From assembly GCA_910584005.1 (NCBI GenBank), contig CAJTXR010000003.1:62001-126000 (forward strand): a DNA stretch of 64,000 nt, given 5' to 3'. The translations under genes and the position numbers were made by a program. The stretch comes from an uncultured Anaeroplasmataceae bacterium. Lineage in GTDB: Bacteria; Bacillota_I; Bacilli_A; Acholeplasmatales; Anaeroplasmataceae. Shown here in pieces: positions 16,983 through 25,680 of the stretch (position 1 is its first letter; every line of letters starts with the position of its first letter). A model generated the notes under the pieces. The model saw nothing but the letters and a program-made list of their open reading frames with translations, was not told where the DNA came from and searched no databases.

Positions 16983-17975
16983 TTATATTACTTGACCCTT
17001 TTTTTGAGTTCTATAATATTTTAATTCATTCAATTTTCTACCAACAAAACTTTGGAATAATTGATATATTGCACCAATAATCCAATATAAAGCTAAGGAA
17101 GTAGAAGATAAAGACATGAATACAAACATTACTGTCATAACAATATTCATAATCTTCATTTGTTTTTGTTGCTGATCTTGCTGATTTGTTTTTATATTTC
17201 TATTATAATCTTTCACATATTTAGGCTTACGGGATGCTAATTTTTGGCTCAATAAAGTCAGTGCTCCAAAGCCTACAGCTAATACAACCGCAAAGATTTT
17301 ATCATGAACTGTCGTTGCTGCCATAAATGAAGTATTTAATTCAAAGAAATTAAACATTTTTGTATTTTTTAAAGCAAATGTTCCGTATTGAACAACATCA
17401 ATTCCATTCACATTTACAATAGTTGTGGCATTAATACGTCTAACAACTTCATACATTGCCATAAAGATTGGAAATTGGACAAACATCGGAGCAATACATC
17501 CAAGTGGATTCATCTTATATTTTTTATAAAGCTTCATCATTTCCATTTGCATTTGTTGCTGTGATTGTGGATCTTTACGATGGGCATATTTTCTTTGTAT
17601 TTTTGTCATTTCTGGTTGCATCAAGGTCATTTTTAAACTCATTGAATTTTGCTTAGAATAAATTGGCCAAGCTAATGTTCTTACAATTAAAGTTGTAAAT
17701 AAGATACCCCAGAAAAAAGAATTTCCTAATCCTTTTCCAATATGGGAACAAATCCACGCAATTGGCCAAGATAAAATAGAAACCGGCCAACCCCATAAAC
17801 CTTCCCAAAAACCTGAAAAAGAAAATTCTTTACCATATCCGCTCCAACCATCAATATAAACTTTATTTTGCCAAGCAGCAGAATTTGTTCTACATCCGGT
17901 CAAACCAAACAATAGAAATACAAGAAAAACTATCATAATAAACTTATATTTATGTCTATTAAAAAATTGACTCAT
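16983..17975 (-). CDS. yidC: Membrane protein insertase YidC/SpoIIIJ (lipoprotein)
   Basis: The 330-residue Gram-positive-type insertase has a lipobox (LLFGLTGCRTN) and five membrane segments. The core contains GILFTTLIVRTLAWPIY, with the family's hydrophilic-groove arginine, then LGCIAPMFVQFPIFMAMYEV and a basic cytoplasmic C-terminus. It inserts Sec-dependent and independent membrane proteins; in sporulating Bacilli the paralogue SpoIIIJ is needed for forespore signalling. It is downstream of rnpA with a 27-bp gap, and no yidD gene lies between them. Confidence 0.97.
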   Translation of the reverse strand: MSQFFNRHKYKFIMIVFLVFLLFGLTGCRTNSAAWQNKVYIDGWSGYGKEFSFSGFWEGLWGWPVSILSWPIAWICSHIGKGLGNSFFWGILFTTLIVRTLAWPIYSKQNSMSLKMTLMQPEMTKIQRKYAHRKDPQSQQQMQMEMMKLYKKYKMNPLGCIAPMFVQFPIFMAMYEVVRRINATTIVNVNGIDVVQYGTFALKNTKMFNFFELNTSFMAATTVHDKIFAVVLAVGFGALTLLSQKLASRKPKYVKDYNRNIKTNQQDQQQKQMKIMNIVMTVMFVFMSLSSTSLALYWIIGAIYQLFQSFVGRKLNELKYYRTQKKGQVI

Positions 17976-18002
17976 TTTTCCTATTTAGTATAATAGATTA
18001 TA

Positions 18003-18347
18003 CTAATCCTTTCCTTTTATAATTAAATTTTGTTGAATAAATAAATTCAAAAGTGCTTGTTTTTTTTCTAAATAACTTGTCCCTAAAATTTTAGGTCTAG
18101 CTATAATAAAAAAATCATATCCATCTTTAAAACAAACGACTCGAATTATGGATCGAATTTGTCTTTTTAATTTATTTCTTACTACAGCATTTCCAATTTT
18201 TTTACTTACGCTTATCGCATAACGAAAGTGGTTGGTTTCGTCTTGTTTTTTTACATATAAACTAAAATAAGGATTACTCGAATACCTTTTCTTTTTTAAT
18301 ATTGCTTCAATTTCAGTATTTTTCTTTACACGATATTGTTTTTTCAT
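18003..18347 (-). CDS. rnpA: Ribonuclease P protein component
   Basis: The 114-residue basic protein has the RNase P protein core: YAISVSKKIGNAVVRNKLKR carries the RNR-type motif, with the aromatic strand YFSLYVKK before it. It assists the RNase P RNA in tRNA 5' maturation. It lies between rpmH and yidC as in nearly all bacteria. Confidence 0.97.
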   Translation of the reverse strand: MKKQYRVKKNTEIEAILKKKRYSSNPYFSLYVKKQDETNHFRYAISVSKKIGNAVVRNKLKRQIRSIIRVVCFKDGYDFFIIARPKILGTSYLEKKQALLNLFIQQNLIIKGKD

Positions 18348-18380
18348 AAAATTTCTCTTTTAAATTAAATAATAAACAAA

Positions 18381-18422
18381 AAGTACAACCTCAATTCCTT
18401 ACAAAATGTTCTGGTTGTACTT
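18381..18422 (-). terminator. Hairpin between rpmH and rnpA
   Basis: Arms AAGTACAACC and GGTTGTACTT pair perfectly around a 22-nt loop. On the minus strand TTTTTG follows. It could act as a partial terminator or processing site that sets the rpmH:rnpA ratio. Confidence 0.6.
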
Positions 18423-18447
18423 GTTATGTCATTTGCTTATTATTTAA

Positions 18448-18582
18448 TTAAACAGTTAATTGTTTTCTACCTTTTTTACGTCTACGAGCTAACACTTGGC
18501 GACCTTTTTTTGTTGCCATTCTAGCACGGAACCCATGAGTCACTTTTCTTTTACGTTTATTAGGTTGATAAGTTCTTTTCAT
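18448..18582 (-). CDS. rpmH: Ribosomal protein L34
   Basis: Minus-strand frame of 44 residues starting MKRTYQPNKRKRKVTHGFRA and ending RRKKGRKQLTV, which is the invariant bL34 sequence. The ribosome site AGGAG lies just upstream of the ATG. It is the first gene left of the origin. Confidence 0.98.
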   Translation of the reverse strand: MKRTYQPNKRKRKVTHGFRARMATKKGRQVLARRRKKGRKQLTV

Positions 18583-18941
18583 TGACTCCTACCTGCCTTT
18601 CTTACGAAACCACGCTTTAATATTCTAGCAAAAAACGATAGGATTGTCAATTATAAAAAAATAATTTTTTTTGATAAAAAAGATCGTGTAGATAACTTTA
18701 AAAAAATTGTAGATATTTTTTTTATAAAATGTGGATAACTTATAAACAAACTTATCCACCTGTTGATTTGTTGAAAAAGTGCAAAATTCGGCTAAAAATA
18801 GCCTTTTTTTCCTATATTTATCCACATTTTTTCGATTTAAAAAGAAAATCAAAAGAAAGTTATCCACATTTTTTGTGGAAAAATAATTCTTGTCAAATTC
18901 TTTTTTTATGCTATTATAGTTTAAGAAATGTGGGTGTGATT
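18583..18941. other. oriC: Replication origin, upstream part (oriC, DnaA-box cluster)
   Basis: The 359-bp gap between divergent rpmH and dnaA holds consensus DnaA boxes TTATCCACA at 18818-18826 and 18860-18868 (plus) and 18730-18738 (minus). Near matches lie at 18752-18760 (TTATCCACC) and 18687-18695 (minus). Flanking DNA is very AT-rich. Coding orientation switches from minus to plus exactly here, as expected where replication diverges. With the dnaA-dnaN gap it forms a bipartite Bacillota origin. Confidence 0.93.
18890..18917 (+). promoter_or_regulatory. dnaA promoter
   Basis: TTGTCA (18890-18895), 16-bp spacer, TATTAT (18912-18917). This predicts a start near 18924, a short leader before the ATG at 18942. 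A DnaA box at 18860-18868 lies just upstream, which would allow autoregulation. Confidence 0.65.
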
Positions 18942-20255
18942 ATGGATCGTTATCAAGACTTATGGAATAAAACAAGGGATAAATTATCTTCCTATTTTGC
19001 CGAAGATACATTTGAAGAATTATTTGCGGATGTAAAAAAAGTAATCAAACAAGAAAATGGAATTATCTATGTTTTAACTCCTTCAACTTATATAAAAACA
19101 AAAATTAATAATATTTATACAAAAATGATTGCTGAAATTTTAGCAAGTTTAACACCTGAAAAACTAAAATTTAAATTTGTTTGTGAAGGAGAAATTTCAA
19201 CCAAACCAATAAAACCAGTTGTTAAACTAAATAAAAATAACTTGAAAAGTAATTATACCTTTGAATCTTTAGTTGTTGGAGAATCCAATCGATTAGGATA
19301 TATTACGAGTATGAAAGTAGCAGAACAGCCAGGTATATTTGTAAATCCTCTTTATATTTTTGGAGGAGTAGGACTTGGAAAAACCCATATGATGCAAGCC
19401 ATTGGTAATTTTATATTAGAAAATGATCTTAACACCAATATACTCTATGTCCAAGCTACAGATTTTATGAGTGATTATATTAAAGCGGTACAAAATCAAA
19501 GTATGATATCTTTTGAAGAAAAATATGAAAATTTAGATGTTTTATTAGTAGATGATATTCAAATGTTAGCAATGGGCAATAAATCTCAACAAGAATTTTT
19601 CAAACTTTTTAATGATATGACTACTAGACAAAAACAAATTGTAATCACATCTGATTGTCCAGCATCTAAATTAACTGGAATTATGGATCGTTTAACTTCT
19701 CGTTTTCAAATGGGAGTTTCTGTAGATATAAAACAACCTGATTTATCTCAAAGAGTTAATATTTTAAAACGAAAATTAGCAGAAAATTCAAATAAACCTT
19801 TAGATGACTCTATTTTAAATTATATTGCTGAAAATTTCACAGATAATGTTCGTGAACTTGAAGGTGGTTTAAATCGAGTTTTATGGTACAGTGAAGTTTA
19901 TAATCAAAAGCCTACCTTAGAATTAGCAAAAGAAGCATTAGATGTATTAATCAAAGCGAAAAAACCAAAAGGAAAAGACAATTATGAAACAGCTTTATCT
20001 GTAATTTCTAATACTTATAGTATTAGTACTGCAGATTTACTAGGCAAATCCCGCAATTCTAAATATGTTTTACCACGCCATATTGCAATGTATATTTTAA
20101 AAACTCAATACCATTTAACCTATTCAAAAATTGGAAGTATTTTGAATGGTAGAGATCATACAACTGTAATGAATGGCTGTACAAAAATCGAAGATGAATT
20201 AAAAACAAATAAAGAATTAAAATTAGCTATCGAAACAATTTTAAAAAAAGTGTAA
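18942..20255 (+). CDS. dnaA: Chromosomal replication initiator DnaA
   Basis: The start at 18942 (MDRYQDLWNKTRDKL) matches the usual domain I opening; upstream in-frame sequence is oriC. The 437 residues contain the AAA+ Walker A FGGVGLGKTHMMQAIGN, Walker B VLLVDDIQML and sensor segments. The C-terminal helix-turn-helix signature is GRDHTTVMNGCTKIEDE, with N-G in place of the common H-A after TTVM. The ribosome site is weak (GGGTGTGATT). It unwinds oriC and recruits the replicative helicase. Confidence 0.98.
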   Translation: MDRYQDLWNKTRDKLSSYFAEDTFEELFADVKKVIKQENGIIYVLTPSTYIKTKINNIYTKMIAEILASLTPEKLKFKFVCEGEISTKPIKPVVKLNKNNLKSNYTFESLVVGESNRLGYITSMKVAEQPGIFVNPLYIFGGVGLGKTHMMQAIGNFILENDLNTNILYVQATDFMSDYIKAVQNQSMISFEEKYENLDVLLVDDIQMLAMGNKSQQEFFKLFNDMTTRQKQIVITSDCPASKLTGIMDRLTSRFQMGVSVDIKQPDLSQRVNILKRKLAENSNKPLDDSILNYIAENFTDNVRELEGGLNRVLWYSEVYNQKPTLELAKEALDVLIKAKKPKGKDNYETALSVISNTYSISTADLLGKSRNSKYVLPRHIAMYILKTQYHLTYSKIGSILNGRDHTTVMNGCTKIEDELKTNKELKLAIETILKKV

Positions 20256-20413
20256 AATTGTGAGTAAATCACATAGATTTCCACAAAAAAATATGATATA
20301 ATTTAGTTGATATTTTGAGATATTTTGGAGTTATCCACAAATCCACAAATTATAATAGTAATAATAAGTATATTAAATAATTAAATTTTTTATGACAACA
20401 AAGGAGAACATTT
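20256..20413. other. Replication origin, downstream part with DnaA box and DnaA-trio-like tract
   Basis: A consensus DnaA box TTATCCACA at 20331-20339 is followed by a partial box (ATCCACA, 20341-20347). After a short gap comes TAGTAATAATAAG (20356-20368), a run of TAG/TAA triplets like the DnaA-trio element, and then a pure A/T stretch. In Bacillus subtilis this arrangement marks the unwinding site between dnaA and dnaN. The dnaN ribosome site AAGGAG is at the right end. Confidence 0.8.
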
Positions 20414-21553
20414 ATGAATTTCACAATTGATCGCGAAGTTTTACTTGAAAATTTAAATATTATATCTAGAGGCTTACCAGCAAAAAGTCCAATGCCAATT
20501 TTAACTGGAATAAAATTAGATGTAACTACAACAGATTTGTATATGACTTCTTCTAATACAGATATTTCCGTTGAAACTTATATTAACGATGCATCTTTGG
20601 TTATAGAAAAACCAGGAAAAACTGTAGTTCCTGGTAAGTTCTTTATTGATATTATGAGAAAAATCAACTCAAAAAGAGTGAATTTATGCTTAATAGAAGA
20701 TAAAATTTTAGTCATTCGAGCAGATCGAGGCGAATACAAACTTCATATTATGGATCCATTAGATTATCCAAACATCGAATTTGTATCTTTAGAAAATCCT
20801 TTAATTTTACCAGCAGAACGTATTAAAACTTTAATCAAACAAACAAGTTTTGCAACTGCTACATCAGAAAAGAAACCAATTTTAACTGGAGTACATTTTA
20901 AATTAGAAGAGAATCATTTAACTGCAATCGCAACAGATTCGTTCCGCTTATCTCAAACTATAATGGAAATTAATGATTATAAACCATTTCAAATTACAGT
21001 TCCAAATAAGTCTTTAGATGAACTTGCAAAAGCAATTGATAATTATAATGATAATGTTCAATTATATTTTTCCGTAAATAAACTTTTAGTTAAATTTAAA
21101 AATGTGTTATTCCAAACGCGTTTATTAGATGGCAATTATCCAGATACTTCTAAATTAATTCCTCCTTCTTATCCAATTATCATTAAATTTAATAAAGATG
21201 AATTATTAGAAGCAGTAGAAAGAGTATCTTTATTATCTCCAAGAGAAAAATTAAGTTCCTTAGAAGTAGCTTATAGTATTATCAAATTAACTGTATCTAA
21301 AGATCATACAGTAGTTATTTCTACTACAAACGCTTCTGTTGGGGATGCTACAGAAGAACTAATTCCTACAGATACTCAAATTGCAGGTCCATTAACCATT
21401 GGGTTTAGTTCTCGTTATTTAGTAGAAGCTCTTCGTAGTTTTGAATCTAGTGAAGTTTCTTTAAATTGCTTAGAAGGAATTCGCCCATTTGTTATTACTG
21501 GAGAAAAAGATTATAATTTAACGCAATTAATCTTACCTGTAAGAATGGATTAA
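20414..21553 (+). CDS. dnaN: DNA polymerase III beta sliding clamp
   Basis: The 379-residue protein is built of three clamp domains and starts MNFTIDREVLLENLNIISRG. It ends with the conserved tail YNLTQLILPVRMD. It forms the dimeric ring that tethers the polymerase. AAGGAG precedes the ATG; a terminator follows, so unlike in many Bacilli it is not directly joined to yaaA-recF. Confidence 0.98.
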   Translation: MNFTIDREVLLENLNIISRGLPAKSPMPILTGIKLDVTTTDLYMTSSNTDISVETYINDASLVIEKPGKTVVPGKFFIDIMRKINSKRVNLCLIEDKILVIRADRGEYKLHIMDPLDYPNIEFVSLENPLILPAERIKTLIKQTSFATATSEKKPILTGVHFKLEENHLTAIATDSFRLSQTIMEINDYKPFQITVPNKSLDELAKAIDNYNDNVQLYFSVNKLLVKFKNVLFQTRLLDGNYPDTSKLIPPSYPIIIKFNKDELLEAVERVSLLSPREKLSSLEVAYSIIKLTVSKDHTVVISTTNASVGDATEELIPTDTQIAGPLTIGFSSRYLVEALRSFESSEVSLNCLEGIRPFVITGEKDYNLTQLILPVRMD

Positions 21554-21562
21554 TTTATGATT

Positions 21563-21594
21563 AGAGGAAAACTTAAGTTTATCCTCTTTTTTTT
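21563..21594 (+). terminator. Terminator of dnaA-dnaN
   Basis: AGAGGA / TCCTCT stem with an inner AACTTAAGTT palindrome, followed by TTTTTTTT. Confidence 0.85.
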
Positions 21595-21641
21595 ATAGAA
21601 AGTTTATTTTATGATATAATTATAAAAATTGAGGTGAGTTT

Positions 21642-22655
21642 ATGATAGAAATTCAAAATTTAGTAAAAGTATTTAAAAGACCTATTCGAAAATCAGGTTT
21701 ACTTGGAATGTTTAAAACCTTATTTTCTAGAAAATATGAAACAAAAACAGCAGTAGACCATATATCTTTAAAAATCAATGATGGCGAAATTGTTGGGTAT
21801 ATTGGTTCAAATGGAGCAGGAAAATCCACCACGATTAAAATGATGTGTGGTATTCTTACTCCAACATCAGGAACGGTATGGATTGATGGAGTAGAACCTT
21901 ATAAGAAACGTAGAAAAGTTGTTCAAAACATTGGTGTAGTCTTTGGTCAAAAAACGCAATTATGGTGGGATATTCCTTTAATTGAATCTTTTAAAGTCTT
22001 AAAAGAAATTTATCAGGTAAATGATGAAGATTATACCGAACGAATGGAATTTTTATGTCAAATTTTAGGGATAGATGAATTTATAAACCAACCCGTAAGA
22101 ACTTTGTCTTTAGGTCAAAGAATGCGTGCTGATTTAGCAGCTTCCTGGATCCATAATCCTAAAATTTTATTTTTAGATGAACCTACCATTGGTTTAGATG
22201 TTTTTGTAAAAGATAAAATTCGTCAAGCAATTAAAATAATGAATCAAAAATATCATACTACAGTACTCCTAACAACTCATGATATGCAAGATATTGAAAA
22301 TCTTTGTTCAAGAGTTGTGATATTAGAACAAGGCAAAATTATATATGATGATTCCATAACTAAAATTAAAAATAAATTTGGTAATATTAAAACAATGACA
22401 TTGAAAGTAAAAGAAAATTTAGACCTAAATGCATTAAACCCATTTGAAAATAAGGTAAGTTATACCTTAAATCAAAATGATTTGACAATTACATTTGATG
22501 CAGATCAGATTTCTATTGAAACTGTAATGTCTTATTTACTTAATCAATTTTCTATAACAGATATTAATATCAAAGGGATTGGAATTGAAGAAGTTGTAAA
22601 AAATTTATTAGCTTTAGAAGAACAGGAGAAAAATCAGCATGTTCAAGAAATATAA
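21642..22655 (+). CDS. ABC-2 type exporter ATPase (COG4586-like)
   Basis: The 337-residue protein has Walker A GSNGAGKSTT, Q-loop VFGQKTQLWWDIPLIESF (characteristic of the COG4586 group), signature LSLGQRMRADLAASW and Walker B ILFLDEPTIGLD. An extended C-terminal domain is present. With the next two genes it makes a three-component exporter. The substrate is unknown. It has its own promoter region after the dnaN terminator and GAGGTGAG as ribosome site. Confidence 0.93.
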   Translation: MIEIQNLVKVFKRPIRKSGLLGMFKTLFSRKYETKTAVDHISLKINDGEIVGYIGSNGAGKSTTIKMMCGILTPTSGTVWIDGVEPYKKRRKVVQNIGVVFGQKTQLWWDIPLIESFKVLKEIYQVNDEDYTERMEFLCQILGIDEFINQPVRTLSLGQRMRADLAASWIHNPKILFLDEPTIGLDVFVKDKIRQAIKIMNQKYHTTVLLTTHDMQDIENLCSRVVILEQGKIIYDDSITKIKNKFGNIKTMTLKVKENLDLNALNPFENKVSYTLNQNDLTITFDADQISIETVMSYLLNQFSITDINIKGIGIEEVVKNLLALEEQEKNQHVQEI

Positions 22656-23472
22656 ACCATTTTTTAGAACAGGAGCAATGGATTTATTCGCCTTTAAATT
22701 TAACTTATTTACATGGTTTTTTATTAGCATATTTGAAGTTGCCTGTGTTATTTTTTTATGGATTGCTGTATATAAAAATTCTCCTAATGGGGTAGACTCT
22801 ATTATTAATGGTTATAGTTTTAAAGATATGATTTGTTATTTAGTATTTATTAATATTTTTAATTTTGTTGCGTTTTCTAGTAACACTCTATGGGCGATCG
22901 ATGATGAAATTAAAGATGGTACAATTGCAATGTCATTTGTTAAACCAATCTCTTATCGATTGAGATTTGTCTTTATGAATTTAGGTAATGTTTTTATTCA
23001 AAATCTTTTAATTGGTATGCCATGTTTTATCATTTCTTATTCTGTATTTATTTGTATAGGATTTATTCATATTCTATCCATAGGAACTTTTATTTTACAT
23101 ATTTTATTATTTATTGTATCTTTATTATTAGCAACATTATTAAATGATGTAATTAACTATATTTTTGGTGTATTATGTTTTTATACCTCATCAGGATGGG
23201 GAATCAATCAAATTAAAACTGTAATTGTTTCTTTTTTATCTGGTACATTACTTCCTTTATCTTTTTTTCCAGGAATATTTGGAACAATTTTAAATTATTT
23301 CCCTTTTGCTAGTATGGGTCAAAATCCTGTGTTAATCTTTTTAATGAAAATATCAACCCTAGATTCTTTAAAATATATTGGTATTTCTATTTTATGGCTG
23401 ATTTTATTAGAAATGCTTGCTGCATTATTATTTAAGCATGCAAGTAAAAAAATAACAGTTCAAGGAGGTTAA
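22639..23472 (+). CDS. ABC-2 type permease (COG4587-like)
   Basis: The 277-residue integral membrane protein has six predicted helices and starts inside the end of the ATPase gene (17-bp overlap) with AGGAG upstream. This indicates translational coupling. The sequence YSFKDMICYLVFINIFNF and the internal segment DDEIKDGTIAMSFVKPISYR resemble COG4587 permeases that always pair with a COG3694 partner. Confidence 0.88.
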   Translation: MFKKYKPFFRTGAMDLFAFKFNLFTWFFISIFEVACVIFLWIAVYKNSPNGVDSIINGYSFKDMICYLVFINIFNFVAFSSNTLWAIDDEIKDGTIAMSFVKPISYRLRFVFMNLGNVFIQNLLIGMPCFIISYSVFICIGFIHILSIGTFILHILLFIVSLLLATLLNDVINYIFGVLCFYTSSGWGINQIKTVIVSFLSGTLLPLSFFPGIFGTILNYFPFASMGQNPVLIFLMKISTLDSLKYIGISILWLILLEMLAALLFKHASKKITVQGG

Positions 23473-23474
23473 AA

Positions 23475-24266
23475 ATGAGATATATTTCTTTATATTTTAC
23501 ATATATTAAACGTTCTATCATTTCTCGATTAGAATATAAAAAAGACACATTTATTGCTATATTTTCATTTTTAATTTCTAATGTTGCTTCTATTTTATCT
23601 ATTTACTTCATCATTCAATCTATTCCTTCTTTAAATGGATGGACTGTAGAACAATTAGGGTTCTTATATGGATTTTCAATGATGCCAGTTGCTTTAGATC
23701 ATTTATTTAGTGATGATTTATGGTTAATTGCTTATCATAAAGTAAAAAACGGGGATTTAGATCGCTATTATTTAAGACCATGTCCAATCTTATTTCAATC
23801 TTTAGCAGAAACCTTTCAACCAGAAGGGTTTGGGGAATTAATTGTTGGGGTTGTAATGTTAATTCTATGTGGAAATTTCATTCAAATCCAATGGAATTAT
23901 CAAATGATTTTTCTTTTAATTATTGCAACAATTTTTGGTGCAATAATTATCACTTCTTTAAAAATAATTCTTGCCTCTCTCGCATTTAAATTTAAAAGAA
24001 GTGGTCATTTATTACAAATAGTGTATAATTTTATTTCATATACAAGATATCCAATAAAAATTTTTCCTAAAATTATTCAAGGATTATTAATCTTTGTTTT
24101 TCCTTTTGCAATTGCAATATCTTTTCCTGTAGAAGCAATCTTATTTTCTTCCTTATCTATTGGACTTTTATGTTTAGAACTTATTGGCGTTTCCCTATTA
24201 TTTTTATTCCTTGCTATTGGAATATGGTCCTATTTCGCCAAATCCTATGAGTCTACAGGAAGTTAA
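23475..24266 (+). CDS. ABC-2 type permease (COG3694-like)
   Basis: The 263-residue membrane protein starts two bases after the previous gene, with AAGGAGG overlapping that gene's end. Motifs such as KVKNGDLDRYYLRPCPILFQ and YTRYPIKIFPKIIQGLLIFVFPFA match the second permease of this exporter type. The two permeases likely form a heterodimeric channel. Confidence 0.88.
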   Translation: MRYISLYFTYIKRSIISRLEYKKDTFIAIFSFLISNVASILSIYFIIQSIPSLNGWTVEQLGFLYGFSMMPVALDHLFSDDLWLIAYHKVKNGDLDRYYLRPCPILFQSLAETFQPEGFGELIVGVVMLILCGNFIQIQWNYQMIFLLIIATIFGAIIITSLKIILASLAFKFKRSGHLLQIVYNFISYTRYPIKIFPKIIQGLLIFVFPFAIAISFPVEAILFSSLSIGLLCLELIGVSLLFLFLAIGIWSYFAKSYESTGS

Positions 24267-24300
24267 AAAAGGAAGATATAAAATACAATTTTAAAAAATT

Positions 24301-24331
24301 AAGGCTTAAAATTCGTTTTAAAGCCTTTTTT
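24301..24331 (+). terminator. Terminator of the ABC-2 exporter operon
   Basis: AAGGCTTAAAA / TTTTAAAGCCTT stem with a TTCG tetraloop and a T run. Confidence 0.9.
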
Positions 24332-24388
24332 CTTTTTATCGTATAGGGGAATTCCTTAAAAAATAAAATGGTTTTTCACTGTTTTTTA

Positions 24389-24417
24389 TTGAAAAAAATA
24401 CTCCTATATGATATAAT
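24389..24417 (+). promoter_or_regulatory. Promoter of the yaaA-recF-gyrB-gyrA operon
   Basis: TTGAAA (24389-24394), 17-bp spacer, TATAAT (24412-24417). A start near 24424 is predicted. Confidence 0.8.
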
Positions 24418-24439
24418 CATATAGATTGTGGGTGTTAAA

Positions 24440-24646
24440 ATGAAAACTGTCAAAATTAATACGGACTATATAACTTTGCAACAATTATTAAAAATGGAAA
24501 ATATAATATCTTCTGGTGGTGAAGCAAAGTATTATTTATTAGAACATGAAGTTTATGTAAATAATGAATTGGAACAGCGAAGAGGAAAAAAATTATATTT
24601 ATCTGATCAAATCAGAATCGAAGAGAAAGAATTTGTTATTGAATGA
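24440..24646 (+). CDS. yaaA: S4-domain RNA-binding protein YaaA/RlbA
   Basis: The 68-residue S4 domain protein (MKTVKINTDYITLQQLLKM ... EVYVNNELEQRRGKKL) is found before recF in most Bacillota. ATG at 24440 is preferred to the in-frame GTG at 24428, which lies in the probable leader. Its stop overlaps the recF start. It probably binds structured RNA. Confidence 0.9.
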   Translation: MKTVKINTDYITLQQLLKMENIISSGGEAKYYLLEHEVYVNNELEQRRGKKLYLSDQIRIEEKEFVIE

Positions 24647-25668
24647 TAAAAAGTTTGAAATTAACAAATTTTAGAAAATTTACAGATTTAGAAATAGATT
24701 TAAATCATAAAACTATCATTCTTGCTGGTGCAAATGCAGTTGGAAAAACTTCTATATTAGAAGCAATCTATTTAATATCTACATCAAAAAGTCATAGAAC
24801 AAATGAAATAGAAAATTTAATCACTCATACGAAAGAATATGCTTCAATTGAATTAAAAGAACAAAAGGAGTATAAAACAATCCTTCATTCATTAGGAAAA
24901 ACCAATTATATCAATGAAGTTAAATATGAAAAAATCAGTGATTTTATTGGAAATTTAAATGTGATTCTATATTCTCCCTTAGATATTGAACTCATACAAG
25001 GTTCTAAGGCGGTTAGAAGGCGTTTTTTGGATTTAGAGGTATCTTTATTAGATAAACCATATTTAAGGCTTATTTCTGCCTATAAAAAGCTAATAAAGGA
25101 AAGAAACGAACTTTTAAAAGAATATTCTTCACAAAATAAAATGCTTTTAGATGTTCTTACAAATCAAATTATCGAATTAATAGAACAATTATATGAAAAA
25201 AGAATAAATTTTATAAATCATTTAAATTTAAAATTAAATTATGTTACCAATAAATTAAATTGTGAATCTATTTTATTAGAATATATTCCCACCTATGATA
25301 TAAAAAATCTAAAAAAATCATTTGAACATAAATTGAATTATGATGTCATAAGTAAAACAACAAATATTGGAATCCATCGAGATGATTTTATGATCTATAT
25401 TCAGAAAGTAAAAGCGATAGAATATGCATCTGAAGGTCAAATGCGAACCATATGTCTTGCAATAAAATTAGCGATTCTAGAAATATATAAGGAAAAAAAC
25501 AAGAATGTTATTTTATTATTAGATGATGTTTTTGCAAGCATTGATCAAAGGCGTATGAATGCAATTATGGAATACATAAAAGGAGAATATCAAACGATAT
25601 TAACCACAACATCTCTTTTTAATATTCCTGATGAATTAATAAAAAATGCAGTAATTATAAAATTGTAA
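24643..25668 (+). CDS. recF: DNA replication/repair protein RecF
   Basis: The 341-residue SMC-like ATPase has Walker A GANAVGKTSILEA, signature ASEGQMRTICLAIKLA and Walker B VILLLDDVFASID. RecF helps load RecA at gaps. The four-base overlap with yaaA indicates coupled translation. Slightly shorter than the typical 360-370 residues but with all motifs. Confidence 0.97.
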   Translation: MIKSLKLTNFRKFTDLEIDLNHKTIILAGANAVGKTSILEAIYLISTSKSHRTNEIENLITHTKEYASIELKEQKEYKTILHSLGKTNYINEVKYEKISDFIGNLNVILYSPLDIELIQGSKAVRRRFLDLEVSLLDKPYLRLISAYKKLIKERNELLKEYSSQNKMLLDVLTNQIIELIEQLYEKRINFINHLNLKLNYVTNKLNCESILLEYIPTYDIKNLKKSFEHKLNYDVISKTTNIGIHRDDFMIYIQKVKAIEYASEGQMRTICLAIKLAILEIYKEKNKNVILLLDDVFASIDQRRMNAIMEYIKGEYQTILTTTSLFNIPDELIKNAVIIKL

Positions 25669-25680
25669 AGGAGTAGAACA

